Below, piece after piece: positions 1-8,654 of a stretch of 64,000 nt of DNA. Numbering within the stretch: the first letter of the stretch is position 1; each line of letters starts with the position of its first letter. The translations under genes and the position numbers were made by a program. The notes below the pieces were generated by a model that worked only from the letters and a program-made list of their open reading frames with translations, did no database searches and had not been told where the DNA came from. The stretch is from NCBI GenBank assembly GCA_963676605.2, contig CAXXSP010000018.1:62001-126000 (forward strand). Reading direction: 5' to 3'. Source of the DNA: SABI01 sp963676605 (GTDB taxonomy: Bacteria > Spirochaetota > Spirochaetia > Sphaerochaetales > Sphaerochaetaceae).

Positions 1-156
1 ATTGAAATCGATAACGGTCACCGCTCCGACATCAACCGTGGGCTGAGAAATACTTGCCCGGTAGAAGACCCCGTCATCCTCAATATTACAGGAGAGGCTG
101 AGCAGGAGTAAGGCTGCACTGAAAGCAAACAGAAATAGTCTTATATTCTTTTTCAT
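1..156 (-). CDS. Lipoprotein of unknown function, N-terminal part only
   Basis: The gene starts inside the window and runs off its left edge, so only the first 52 residues are visible. It begins MKKNIRLF, followed by a hydrophobic stretch ending LLLSLSC, a lipobox with the lipidated cysteine at residue 23. The mature part starts NIEDDGVFYRASISQP. An AGGAGA ribosome-binding site lies just upstream of the ATG and overlaps the stop codon of the upstream outer-membrane gene, 11 bases away, so the two are probably translated from one message. The family is not recognisable from this fragment. Export as a lipoprotein is well supported; its function is unknown. Confidence 0.7.
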   Translation of the reverse strand, partial: MKKNIRLFLFAFSAALLLLSLSCNIEDDGVFYRASISQPTVDVGAVTVIDFN

Positions 157-167
157 GATATATTCTC

Positions 168-770
168 CTACTCACCACGATATGAGAGCGAAAGAGCGAT
201 AGGCATGAAGCCCATCACAGTCGCCTGATCAGATGCTGCATCATTGAAAAGCAGCAGTTCGGGGATCACCTGAAGTCCGCCGGATACCGTGATACCCCAG
301 TTCTCTGTAAAATAGAAAGAAGCTCCGGCTTCCACCGTAGCGAGAAGACTCATGAAGCTTGTATCCGCATAGGAATTATAAGAAAAGCCGAGACCGAAAG
401 AGAGAGGAATCTCTATCGTTCCCTGCACGGGGAAATAGGTTGCCTTCATCTGCAGCGGCACGGTGGTGAACAGATCACTCTGATCATAGTCGAAAACATA
501 TCCCAATTCACCGCCGAGAGCGAGACGGGGATGTATGAAGCCCTGATACCTGATAGCGCCGTATCCGCCGACTTTGAATCCGGTTTCACTGAAATTCAGC
601 CACTGTTCACTCTGATTAGGACGGAACATGAATGCCGGAACAACAGGACCGAACCTGAAGGTGAACATCTGTGAGCCTTTTTCATACTGAAGGGGCTGGG
701 AACCTGTATCAGCGGCCGAAAGGGGAAGGAGCAAGGCTAGAAGTATGGTGAGGAAGAGAATTCGCTTCAT
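168..770 (-). CDS. Predicted outer-membrane beta-barrel protein
   Basis: This is a 200-residue protein starting MKRILFL, with a signal peptide ending near LSAADTG. The start was chosen because AGAGG precedes this ATG; a longer frame upstream has no ribosome site. The mature protein is rich in alternating aromatic and glycine residues and strand-like segments, as in small 8-stranded barrels of the OmpW type. It is divergent from folD and upstream of a lipoprotein. From memory, Treponema pallidum has a small predicted barrel (TP0733) beside folD; that synteny was not checked. The fold is an inference from sequence pattern, and no substrate can be assigned. Confidence 0.6.
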   Translation of the reverse strand: MKRILFLTILLALLLPLSAADTGSQPLQYEKGSQMFTFRFGPVVPAFMFRPNQSEQWLNFSETGFKVGGYGAIRYQGFIHPRLALGGELGYVFDYDQSDLFTTVPLQMKATYFPVQGTIEIPLSFGLGFSYNSYADTSFMSLLATVEAGASFYFTENWGITVSGGLQVIPELLLFNDAASDQATVMGFMPIALSLSYRGE

Positions 771-945
771 GTGTGTGAGCACCTCTTTACGTAAAGTTTC
801 ATAAGTTCTGGTGCATATCATACATCCTTTGCGGAAGTTTGAAAACCGCATGACCGGTACCAGGGTTCTTATGTGTGTACATACTGAATAGAATTTTGCT
901 ATAACAGTACCTGATAAACCAATGAAACGCGTCGGGAGTTACGTA

Positions 946-1821
946 ATGAAAGAATTAACCGGAAAAGAAGTCGCAGAATCGATCTATACACATATCAGAG
1001 CAAGTATCGAAGAGATGGTGAAGAAGGGGGGAAGAATACCTTCTCTAGCCGTTATTCTCGTAGGTGATGACCCCGCAAGCCAGGCGTATGTAGGCAGTAA
1101 GCAGAAGATGTGCGAAAAGCTCGGTTACGGTCATAAAGATATCAGACTCCCGGGAGATACCAGTCAGGAAGAACTGATGAAGCAGATATATGCTCTCAAT
1201 GATGATGACAGTGTAGACGGAATCCTCGTCCAGCTGCCACTGCCGTCTCATCTGGATGAAACCGAAGCTATCACCTCCATCACTCCCGAAAAGGATGTGG
1301 ACGGACTGCATCCCTCAAATCTCGGAAAACTCGTGAGAGAGGAGGAGACGCTCTATTCCTGTACTCCTCACGGTATTTACCAGATGCTGAAATACTACGG
1401 TATCGAAATCAGCGGAAAGCACGTGGTGGTGGTCGGGAGAAGTACCCTCATGGGGAAACCCATGGCTCTCCTACTTGCTCAGAAAGGTATAGATGCTACA
1501 GTGACTATCTGTCACAGCAGAACAAAAAACCTCGCAGAAATCACTTCCCAGGCAGATATTCTCATTGCTGCAATAGGCAGACCCCATATGATCACTTCAG
1601 AGATGGTGAAAGAAGGTGCCGTTGTCATTGATGTCGGTATCAACAGAGTTGATGATCCCTCTGCAAAGAGAGGATACCGTCTCACCGGCGATGTTGATTT
1701 TGAGGATGTCAAAGAGAAGAGTTCGGCAATCACACCCGTACCCAGAGGTGTGGGAGTCATGACCATCGCCATGCTCATGGACAATACGCTCATTGCTTCA
1801 AGGAAGAGACAGGGCTTGTAA
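946..1821 (+). CDS. folD: Bifunctional methylenetetrahydrofolate dehydrogenase/cyclohydrolase
   Basis: FolD oxidises 5,10-methylene-THF with NADP+ and hydrolyses the methenyl form to 10-formyl-THF, supplying one-carbon units in the cytosol. Visible motifs are YVGSK (Tyr48 and catalytic Lys52), GILVQLPLP, YSCTPHGI, the Rossmann GRSTLMGKP and the C-terminal PVPRGVGVMT. The last differs from the usual PVPGGVGPMT at two places. The protein has 291 residues, normal for the family. The ATG at 946 is preferred over the one at 922 because GGGAG lies seven bases before it and homologues begin here. miaB follows after two bases, so the pair is probably cotranscribed. Confidence 0.95.
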   Translation: MKELTGKEVAESIYTHIRASIEEMVKKGGRIPSLAVILVGDDPASQAYVGSKQKMCEKLGYGHKDIRLPGDTSQEELMKQIYALNDDDSVDGILVQLPLPSHLDETEAITSITPEKDVDGLHPSNLGKLVREEETLYSCTPHGIYQMLKYYGIEISGKHVVVVGRSTLMGKPMALLLAQKGIDATVTICHSRTKNLAEITSQADILIAAIGRPHMITSEMVKEGAVVIDVGINRVDDPSAKRGYRLTGDVDFEDVKEKSSAITPVPRGVGVMTIAMLMDNTLIASRKRQGL

Positions 1822-1823
1822 AG

Positions 1824-3134
1824 ATGAGAAAGACCCATTCAACCTACTGGATCGAAACCTATGGATGCCAGATGAATGTTGCCGAGAGTAATGCTCTCGA
1901 ACTCTCCCTGGAGCGGTACGGACTTACAAAAGCCTCGAGCGATGAGAGTGCAGACTGTGTGATCATCAATACCTGTTCCGTGAGAAAGACCGCAGAAAAC
2001 AGGATCTGGGGGCGGATCGGACATTATAAACACCTCAAGGATACACATGATATAACCTTGATCATCACCGGCTGTATGGCTGAGCGTCTTCATGATGAGA
2101 TCATCGATATGGCTCCGGCTGTGGACTACGTCGTCGGTACAAATGACAAACATCGTATCGGTGCTATCCTGAGTGGAGCCTCCGATGAACGGAAGAGTGA
2201 ATATACCTTCACACACTCACACTACAAGGAAGGGGAGATACGTTCCTATGTTCCCATCATGAACGGGTGCAACAATTTCTGCGCATACTGTATCGTCCCC
2301 TATGTACGGGGACGTGAGATATCACGAAGTGTACCATCCATCCTTGAAGAGATCGCCTCTCTCGAACAGAAAGGAGTGAAAGAGATCACTCTTCTCGGAC
2401 AGAATGTGAATTCCTATTCTTCGACGCACGGCGGAAGGGTCTACCGTTTTCCTGACCTGCTTGATGAAATCACAGAGAAGAATTCACATGTTCAGTGGTT
2501 CCGCTATGAATCTCCTCATCCGAAGGATTTCTCTCCTGAGCTGATCCAGCTGATTGGAGAAAAATCTTCCATCCCGGCTCATGTCCATCTTCCGCTTCAG
2601 AGCGGCTCGAGCGCAGTCTTGAAGGCTATGGGGAGAAAATACGATAGGGAAGGGTACCTGGAACTTGTGAGGTCCATGAAGACTCAGATTGACGGGATTA
2701 CCTTCACCAGTGACGTGATGGTCGGCTTCCCCGGTGAATCCGAGAAGGATTTCGAAGATACCGTTTCACTGATGAATGAAGTAGGTTTTATAGAATCCTT
2801 CACGTATTACTTCAACCCGAGAGAGGGTACCAAAGCTGTCTCAATGGATAATCAGGTGCCTATTGAGGAAAGGATGAGAAGACTGACCCGTCTGATAGAG
2901 AATCAGCGTCGTCTGACACGGGCTCACAAGGAATCACATACAACCGGGATGGAGACAGTCATCACCGATGGGATCAGCAAGAAGGATCCCTCGATGATGC
3001 TCGGCCATACGGAACATGATGAAATGATTGTGTTTACACCCTCAGAGAAGCTTACTGTGGGGACCGTTGTTCAGGTGAACAAGAACGGCCTCCTGGGAAA
3101 TACCTATACCGGAGAACAGATCTCACACCCTTAG
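1824..3134 (+). CDS. miaB: tRNA-2-methylthio-N6-dimethylallyladenosine synthase
   Basis: This radical-SAM methylthiotransferase adds the 2-methylthio group to i6A37 of tRNAs that read UNN codons. The N-terminal UPF0004 domain carries the auxiliary cluster cysteines Cys15, Cys51 and Cys84. The radical-SAM domain has CNNFCAYC (Cys149, Cys153, Cys156) followed by IVPYVRGREISR, and a TRAM domain ends the 436-residue protein. MiaB is preferred over MtaB/RimO because of the ETYGCQMN and YVRGREISR signatures. It begins two bases after folD. Its stop codon overlaps that of the convergent decarboxylase, and both lie in the loop of a 9-bp hairpin. Confidence 0.93.
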   Translation: MRKTHSTYWIETYGCQMNVAESNALELSLERYGLTKASSDESADCVIINTCSVRKTAENRIWGRIGHYKHLKDTHDITLIITGCMAERLHDEIIDMAPAVDYVVGTNDKHRIGAILSGASDERKSEYTFTHSHYKEGEIRSYVPIMNGCNNFCAYCIVPYVRGREISRSVPSILEEIASLEQKGVKEITLLGQNVNSYSSTHGGRVYRFPDLLDEITEKNSHVQWFRYESPHPKDFSPELIQLIGEKSSIPAHVHLPLQSGSSAVLKAMGRKYDREGYLELVRSMKTQIDGITFTSDVMVGFPGESEKDFEDTVSLMNEVGFIESFTYYFNPREGTKAVSMDNQVPIEERMRRLTRLIENQRRLTRAHKESHTTGMETVITDGISKKDPSMMLGHTEHDEMIVFTPSEKLTVGTVVQVNKNGLLGNTYTGEQISHP

Positions 3135-3145
3135 GATGTGAGATC
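3119..3145. terminator. Hairpin covering two convergent stop codons
   Basis: A perfect 9-bp inverted repeat (3119-3127 with 3137-3145, GATCTCACA/TGTGAGATC) has a 9-base loop that holds the overlapping stop codons of miaB and the decarboxylase. No long T-run follows on either strand. It could be a weak bidirectional terminator or a 3'-end stabilising structure. Confidence 0.45.
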
Positions 3146-4637
3146 CTCTTCAATCACATCGATATACAGTTCGTTATCTTCATCGTGAACACCGACAATA
3201 GTGAACCCGAGATGATAATCATGGTAGATCTGGTGAATGACTGCCTCATGAATCTTCTCTCCCGGAATAATCTGGGGGAATCCCGGTGGATAGATACAGA
3301 CCATATTACCTGACACTTCTCCGACTGCGTCAGAGAGCTTCAGCCGTTTTTTCTCGGCATAAAAAGCATCCCTCGGAGTGAGGAAGAATTCCGGAAGCTC
3401 CTTCGGATCCTTGAAATCATCGGGCTCTTCGATGAGCCCGAAGCCCCGGTCAACAAGCCGTTCAAGGGTCTCGGAGAAGAATATCAGGTTTTCACGTGTC
3501 TGCTCGAGATCTACAGCATCCGCCAGAGAGAGAGTCAGGAGCATATGGTTCTCATCGGCAAGTTCAATCTCGATACCGTACTGTTCAGAGAGAATGACCT
3601 TGAGTTTCATCAGGTTGAGATAGTCTTCACTCACAGCCATGAAGATCAGTTTCATCTTGTCGAACGAGACGAAATTTCCTTTCTTCAGTACTTCAGCCGG
3701 CGGTGTTATGACTTTGAAATTGCTCGTAGTAAGACTCGGGCGGAGCGTTTCTAGCATCTCAAGCATCTCTTTATACCGTCTTCTCCCTTCCCTGTTCGCT
3801 TCATCAAGGGCTGCATCGATACTCATGATCATCAGTGCACTGGGACTTGTCGTCTGGAGCATTGACAGCATGCGGGCAATCTTACCTTCATACTGGGCAT
3901 ATGTGCCTGCCGAGTGTACAAGAGCGCTCTGATAGAGACCTCCAAGCGTTTTATGCATCGATTGAACCACGAAGTCAGCTCCCTGTTTCAATGCAGGTAG
4001 AGGGAAGCCCTCATGAAAGGAAAAGTGCGTTCCATGCGCCTCATCTACGAACAGGGGGACCTTATGGGCACGGCAGATCGAGGAGAGTGAAGCTATATCG
4101 AGGGCAATGCCATAGTAATTGGGACTGGTGACCATCACCATCCGTATATCATGGATTTCCAGGAGATTCTTCACTTTCCCAAGATCGACTGATCCATAGG
4201 CATACTCGGGAAGATTATCATCAACCGGTTCAAGATAGACCGGGATAGCTCCGCTGTACACAAGACCGAACAGGAGGGCCTTGTGACACTGACGGTGCAC
4301 AAGTACCTTTTCTCCCGGCTTAACAAGGGCCCCGAGAACTGCATGAATTCCAACAGAGGAACCGTTCACGAGATACCAGGAACGGTGTGCACCCATAATT
4401 TCGGCAGCTACCTCCTGAGCGGTTTTTATACTGGTACGGGGGGTAGGCAAGGACATCTGATCCCTTGACCTCGGTGATATCATAGGCAAACACGTCTTCA
4501 CCCCAGAGCTCTTTCAGGAGAGGCGGAGCCCCTTTCCCCTGTTTATGTCCGGGCATACAGTAGAACGATTTGGCGGTGGTAACATATTCGCTGAGATGGG
4601 TAGCGAACGGTGTTAGGGTATTCTGGTCATCATGCAC
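3131..4637 (-). CDS. Orn/Lys/Arg decarboxylase family protein (frameshifted)
   Basis: This is a PLP-dependent fold-type-I decarboxylase of the SpeA/Cad type (Bacillus class), which would decarboxylate arginine, lysine or ornithine to a polyamine precursor. The N-terminal part has YCMPGHKQGKG and AYDITEVKG, followed by NGSSVGIHA, VDEAHGTHF and the PLP-lysine region QSMHKTLGG, with the C-terminal domain after that. It starts at GTG 4637, with AGGAGG seven bases upstream. The frame breaks at a run of six G at 4438-4443 (plus strand). Removing one base joins SDVLAYPRTSIKTAQ, which aligns without gaps to the family, and gives about 501 residues. A sequence error is the likeliest cause. Substrate specificity cannot be read from the sequence. 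Confidence 0.85.
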
Positions 4638-4953
4638 GAAACAACCTCCTGTTATCTGTCAATACTGGTACAGTTGAAACGCGGGAAAGACCTGATAAAT
4701 CTCAGACTAACTCTTTCTTTATGCGCTCACACACTTTGCATGAATCAGGGATATTTTACAATAAGTAGCGGGAAAATTTACACATTTTTTTTACCGTTCC
4801 CTTTCCCGATTCTCATTCCAGTCTACATCTCTTCTATTTTTATACAATATAATGAATATTGAAAGAATATTATTACATATACTACTAGGAATTTTTATAT
4901 AAATAGTGCATCGTATCACACATACATACATTTTCTCATATCAGGAGGCATTC
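4638..4953. promoter_or_regulatory. Divergent intergenic region, decarboxylase / uracil permease
   Basis: This 316-base AT-rich region has no convincing gene. It must hold the promoters of the decarboxylase (minus) and the permease (plus). A TATAAT at 4848-4853 is a possible -10 box for the permease, but I see no good -35 partner. No purine or pyrimidine riboswitch fold was recognised. Confidence 0.4.
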
Positions 4954-6186
4954 ATGAAAGGATCATCAATCAGTGGTAAGACGGTCGTTCTCGGACTGCA
5001 GCATACGTTCGTCATGTTCGGTGCAACTGTTCTCGTTCCGATTCTTACCGGTCTTGATATCGCGGTTGCTCTTTTCGCAGCAGGTGTCGGTACTCTTATT
5101 TTCCACGCGGTGACGAAATTCAAGGTACCGGTATTTCTCGGAAGCTCATTCGCTTTCATTCCGGGAATCATCGCTGTCACGGCAGCTGAAGGAGATATCA
5201 GCTACGCACTCGGCGGAATCTTCATTGCAGGGTTCCTCTATGTTATCGTCGCAATTATTTTCAAATTCGTCGGTGCTCACAAGCTCCATGATATCCTTCC
5301 TCCACATGTAACAGGTCCCATGATCATCATGATCGGCCTTATTCTCGCTCCGGTTGCGATCGGTAACGCAAACGGCACAAACTCCCCGGATATCTCAACG
5401 AATCTTGCCTGGCTTATCGCCCTGTTCACCTTCGTATCCGGAGTTTTCGTCAAGATCTATTTCGAACGGTTCGGCTGGAAGTTCGCGAGTAATCTCCCGG
5501 TCCTGATAGCTCTTGTTGCAGGATATATCTTCGCTGCGATTCTCGGGACAGCAGATTTCAGCGCGGTGAAGGATGCTGCATGGTTCGGTCTCCCTTCCTT
5601 TACAACTCCATCATTCTCAATCAAAGCGGTGAGTATCATACTTCCCATCGCGATCGTCACGATGGTCGAACACTTCGGTGATGTGCTTGCCATCGGTAAT
5701 GTTGTAGAGAAGGACTTCATTGATGACCCCGGTATTCACAGAACGCTTATCGGTGATGGTATCGCGACCTCAATTTCAGCCTTCATCGGCGGTCCAGCCA
5801 ACACCACCTATTCAGAGAATACCGGCGCAGTTGCTCTTACCGGAGCCAAAGACCCCGTCATTATGCGCATCGCAGCTGTGTTCGCAATCGTTCTTTCCAT
5901 GATTCCCAAGTTCACCAGCCTGATCGCAACGATCCCAGCACCTGTTATCGGCGGAATCAGCATCCTGCTGTTCGGTATGATTTCATCTATCGGAATCAAG
6001 AATATGGTTGACGCGAAGGTGAATCTCTCGAACCCGAGACTTCTTATCATAAGCGCTTCCATGCTCGTGCTCGGTCTCGGCGGTGCATCCATCTCCATCG
6101 GACCAGTACAGCTCTCAGGACTCGGACTTTCCGCACTCTTCGGAGTTGTTCTCAATGCTATTCTTAAACCTCACAAAGTGAGATAA
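4954..6186 (+). CDS. uraA: Uracil/xanthine permease (NCS2 family)
   Basis: This is an inner-membrane H+-coupled nucleobase permease of 410 residues with about 14 membrane segments. Signatures are GLQHTFVMFGATVLVP in the first helix, VTMVEHFGDV (the conserved Glu-His) and GGPANTTYSENTGAVALTG; the last is typical of uracil rather than xanthine carriers. The ATG at 4954 is chosen over the one at 4906 because AGGAGG lies just before it and homologues start MKGSS-like. It is convergent with yjbQ, two bases apart, with no clear terminator between them. Substrate preference for uracil is inferred from family signatures. Confidence 0.88.
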   Translation: MKGSSISGKTVVLGLQHTFVMFGATVLVPILTGLDIAVALFAAGVGTLIFHAVTKFKVPVFLGSSFAFIPGIIAVTAAEGDISYALGGIFIAGFLYVIVAIIFKFVGAHKLHDILPPHVTGPMIIMIGLILAPVAIGNANGTNSPDISTNLAWLIALFTFVSGVFVKIYFERFGWKFASNLPVLIALVAGYIFAAILGTADFSAVKDAAWFGLPSFTTPSFSIKAVSIILPIAIVTMVEHFGDVLAIGNVVEKDFIDDPGIHRTLIGDGIATSISAFIGGPANTTYSENTGAVALTGAKDPVIMRIAAVFAIVLSMIPKFTSLIATIPAPVIGGISILLFGMISSIGIKNMVDAKVNLSNPRLLIISASMLVLGLGGASISIGPVQLSGLGLSALFGVVLNAILKPHKVR

Positions 6187-6188
6187 GG

Positions 6189-6584
6189 TCAGCCCGCGAT
6201 ACATTTCACAAGCACGTTTCTTGTTCTCGGACCATCGAATTCAACAAGGTAGATTCCCTGCCAGATACCGAGGACAAGACGTCCGTCTTCAATGATAATC
6301 GTTGCTGAAGAACCCATTGCCGATGCACGTGCATGGGCATGGGAATTGCCTTCCATATGACGGAACCTGCTGTCTATAGGAAAAGCCTGGGCATAGCTGA
6401 GACGCAGATCATGCTGTACATCGGGGTCTGCGTTCTCATTGACTGTCACACCACAGGTCGTATGCGGTGTATATACTACGCAAATCCCATCGTGTATCTT
6501 CATCTTTCTTATACTTTCCTGCACATCAGATGTGATGTCCGTAAAGCCTTCAGTCTGTGTCTGTATGGTAAGTGTTGTATACAT
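6189..6584 (-). CDS. YjbQ family protein (UPF0047)
   Basis: This is a 131-residue member of the YjbQ/UPF0047 family, small trimeric cytosolic proteins whose E. coli member has weak thiamine-phosphate-synthase-like activity. Conserved blocks are HTTCGVTVNENADPDV, HMEGNSHAHARAS and GIWQGIYLVEFDGPR, with the His and Glu residues of the presumed metal site intact. There is no ribosome-binding site. Instead a promoter-like TTGCCT, 17 bases, then TAGAGT ends seven bases before the ATG, suggesting a leaderless message. The true cellular role of the family is not settled. Confidence 0.85.
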   Translation of the reverse strand: MYTTLTIQTQTEGFTDITSDVQESIRKMKIHDGICVVYTPHTTCGVTVNENADPDVQHDLRLSYAQAFPIDSRFRHMEGNSHAHARASAMGSSATIIIEDGRLVLGIWQGIYLVEFDGPRTRNVLVKCIAG

Positions 6585-6591
6585 GTCTCAC

Positions 6592-6620
6592 ACTCTACAG
6601 GTTCTTCACATAACAGGCAA
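6592..6620 (-). promoter_or_regulatory. Putative promoter of yjbQ (leaderless type)
   Basis: On the minus strand, TTGCCT (6620-6615), a 17-base spacer and TAGAGT (6597-6592) are followed after seven bases by the start codon. Transcription would begin at or next to the ATG. Confidence 0.4.
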
Positions 6621-6742
6621 CTGCGTAAGCTCTGGTTTCCTTTCGGGATAAAATATTCTCCTTATTCGTTTTCATCGATTCGTTCTGTACGCTCATTCTT
6701 TTATCGTGTATCATATATTTATACTAAAAGCGGAGGCTGATG

Positions 6743-7507
6743 ATGAAAATAAGAAATTTCGGTGTATTGCTTGGCATGTTCTTTCTGTTGACTCCTCTGA
6801 TGGCGGCAGCCACAGGTGGAAACACCACCATGAATGGAACTACAGGTTCTATTGTCGTCCCGTCCGCCGTTCCTGTACAAACCCCCGAAAACCCTGCGGT
6901 TACCACAGGGTACAGTGTGCTCTACAGTACAGATGACGGATTCGCCCATATTCCGTTTCTTCAGATTGCTTTTCTAGACGACTTCGAGGCGGCTTTCGCT
7001 GCAGATATCGGAAATGACGTTGATCTGATCCTTCAGGGAAAATGGCGGTTTCTCACCAGTGAAGCGACAGATTTTGCCGTTATTCTGAACGGGCAGGCAC
7101 TTGGTGTAGGGTCTTCCCTTACCTGGGCAGGTCAGGCCGGCTTCACCGGGACCTTCAACTCCCGTCTCCTTGATTACCCGACGCTTACTTCTGTCTATCT
7201 CGGCTATACCTTCGAGGATCCTCTCACAAGCAATATAGACTTTGCCATGAGCTTTGAAACCCCGATCTTTGCAGATGATCTCGGTGAGATGCTCTCACTT
7301 GTTATAGACTTCGGAAATGTGAGTTACTCAACTGATCCGAGTGCAGGAGACGCAGACGACCGGGGGCTTCTCAATTTCGGTCTCAGACTGCTCCCCATCG
7401 AGTTCTTCAAAGACACCTACGTCATGGCTGACCTGAGAATCCTTGATATCTTCGATGATTCGGGAAGGGCGGCAAGTCTTGGTGTGAATATCTCCTTCAG
7501 ACCGTAG
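6743..7507 (+). CDS. Predicted outer-membrane protein, unknown family
   Basis: This 254-residue protein has a signal peptide (MKIRNFGVLLGMFFLL, cleavage near LMAAA). The mature start, TTMNGTTGSIVVPSA, resembles the N-terminus of some barrel proteins in the wider YjbH/outer-membrane group. The rest alternates hydrophobic and polar residues and ends NISFRP. Two ATGs stand in tandem at 6740 and 6743; the second is preferred because CGGAGG is six bases before it. A strong bidirectional terminator follows. Barrel topology is an inference, the family is not firmly recognised, and no function is assigned. Confidence 0.55.
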   Translation: MKIRNFGVLLGMFFLLTPLMAAATGGNTTMNGTTGSIVVPSAVPVQTPENPAVTTGYSVLYSTDDGFAHIPFLQIAFLDDFEAAFAADIGNDVDLILQGKWRFLTSEATDFAVILNGQALGVGSSLTWAGQAGFTGTFNSRLLDYPTLTSVYLGYTFEDPLTSNIDFAMSFETPIFADDLGEMLSLVIDFGNVSYSTDPSAGDADDRGLLNFGLRLLPIEFFKDTYVMADLRILDIFDDSGRAASLGVNISFRP

Positions 7508-7537
7508 ATTGCTTAACAAAACAGATACTCAACAGGC

Positions 7538-7561
7538 AAGAGGCTCTTAGCAGAGCCTCTT
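7538..7561. terminator. Bidirectional terminator
   Basis: A perfect 9-bp stem (AAGAGGCTC/GAGCCTCTT) with a 6-base loop lies between the convergent outer-membrane and exchanger genes. The A/T ends of the stem give short T tracts on both strands. Confidence 0.75.
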
Positions 7562-7562
7562 A

Positions 7563-8531
7563 CTATATCTGTATCACCTGAACCACGAGGTAGGAGATAT
7601 AGGTGATATAGGTGAGGAGGAGAAGAGCTCCCTCAATTCTGTTGATTCTTCCCGCTCCTTTTTTCCACGCATAGCCTATGAGAAAGAGACTGAGCATCAG
7701 GATACCCATGAGCAGGAAATCTCTGCGTATGATTTCCTGAGCAACCGGTATCGGATGAATGAGGGCTGCAAGCCCTACGACAAACAGGGAATTAAACAGG
7801 TATGAACCTATGATATTTCCCAGTGCTATATCATCCTGTTTTTTCTTGACGGCAGAGATACAGCTTGCGAGCTCCGGAAGTGAGGTTCCGAGTGCAACCA
7901 CCGTCAGTCCGGTGATAACTTCCGGTACTCCGAGTGCGTCAGTGATCCTGAGAGCTCCCCAGACAAGGATTCTGGAGGCTGCAATCAGGAGAATAGCTCC
8001 GAGAATGATGTAGATAACTGATTTCTTCAAAGAAAGTACCTTCTCTTCTGATGCTATCTCCAGAGCGACCGCATCGTCTGTTCTTTTCTTCGATTCTCTT
8101 ATCGTCCAGAACAGGAAACCGGAGAAGGTGGCGAGAAGAACAAATCCGTCGATGCGTGAAATCTGAGTATCCTGCAGGAGGATATAGGATAAAAGGGTAA
8201 TGAGGAGTAGAAAGGGGAGTTCTTTCTTCAGTATCCTGCTTGAGAACAGGATCGGTGTAATCAGTGCGGTGAGACCGAGTATCAAAGCAATGTTCGCGAT
8301 ATTGGAACCGTACGCATTTCCGAGTGCGATTCCGGGATTCCCTCCTGCTGCAGCAACCACAGAGACGACCATTTCAGGAGCGGAGGAGCCGAAACCGACA
8401 ATCACGATACCGATGATGAGAGGAGATACCCTGTAATGGCGTGCAGTGCCTGCGGCGCCTTCAACAAAGATATCTGCTGCATAGAGAAGAATAATGAGTC
8501 CTGCAAGGACTGCGGTGATAGAAAGTATCAT
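7563..8531 (-). CDS. Calcium/sodium antiporter (CaCA family, YrbG-like)
   Basis: This is a 322-residue inner-membrane exchanger with the two inverted alpha repeats of the CaCA family: GFGSSAPEMVVSVVAAAGGN followed by LGNAYGSNIANI in the first half, and ALGTSLPELASCISAVKKKQ followed by LGNIIGSYLFN in the second. Each repeat has its ion-binding Glu and Asn. About ten membrane segments and a short central charged loop (ESKKRTDDAVA) are visible. The ATG at 8531 is preferred to TTG codons at 8567 and 8597, because homologues start at this point and a promoter lies directly upstream, suggesting a leaderless message. Ion specificity (Ca2+ against Na+ or K+) is inferred from the family. Confidence 0.88.
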   Translation of the reverse strand: MILSITAVLAGLIILLYAADIFVEGAAGTARHYRVSPLIIGIVIVGFGSSAPEMVVSVVAAAGGNPGIALGNAYGSNIANIALILGLTALITPILFSSRILKKELPFLLLITLLSYILLQDTQISRIDGFVLLATFSGFLFWTIRESKKRTDDAVALEIASEEKVLSLKKSVIYIILGAILLIAASRILVWGALRITDALGVPEVITGLTVVALGTSLPELASCISAVKKKQDDIALGNIIGSYLFNSLFVVGLAALIHPIPVAQEIIRRDFLLMGILMLSLFLIGYAWKKGAGRINRIEGALLLLTYITYISYLVVQVIQI

Positions 8532-8537
8532 GTAGGT

Positions 8538-8567
8538 AATGTAATTCTTTTCAGTACTGTGTATCAA
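8538..8567 (-). promoter_or_regulatory. Putative promoter of the exchanger (leaderless type)
   Basis: TTGATA (8567-8562), an 18-base spacer and TACATT (8543-8538) on the minus strand end six bases before the ATG at 8531. No ribosome-binding site is present. Confidence 0.45.
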
Positions 8568-8606
8568 GAAATTTCCTATAGAAATCTTGAAGGGCAAGAG
8601 ATCAAA

Positions 8607-8633
8607 ACAGCCCTCTACTGAAAGGAGGGCTGT
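8607..8633 (-). terminator. Rho-independent terminator of the DUF362 gene
   Basis: A 9-bp stem (ACAGCCCTC/GAGGGCTGT) with a 9-base loop lies 22 bases after the stop of the DUF362 gene and is followed on the minus strand by TTTTGATC. Confidence 0.8.
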
Positions 8634-8654
8634 CTTCGATAGATGGAAAGGAGA

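Noticed and set aside
4906..4953. An upstream start for uraA adding 16 residues
   Set aside because: The added residues look non-coding, and AGGAGG directly precedes the ATG at 4954.
4638..4953. A riboswitch or PyrR-type attenuator ahead of the uracil permease
   Set aside because: I could not build a conserved aptamer or a terminator/antiterminator pair; the region is only AT-rich.
8532..8597. TTG starts for the exchanger at 8597 or 8567
   Set aside because: The 8567 TTG coincides with the -35 box, and the conserved first helix begins at the ATG at 8531.
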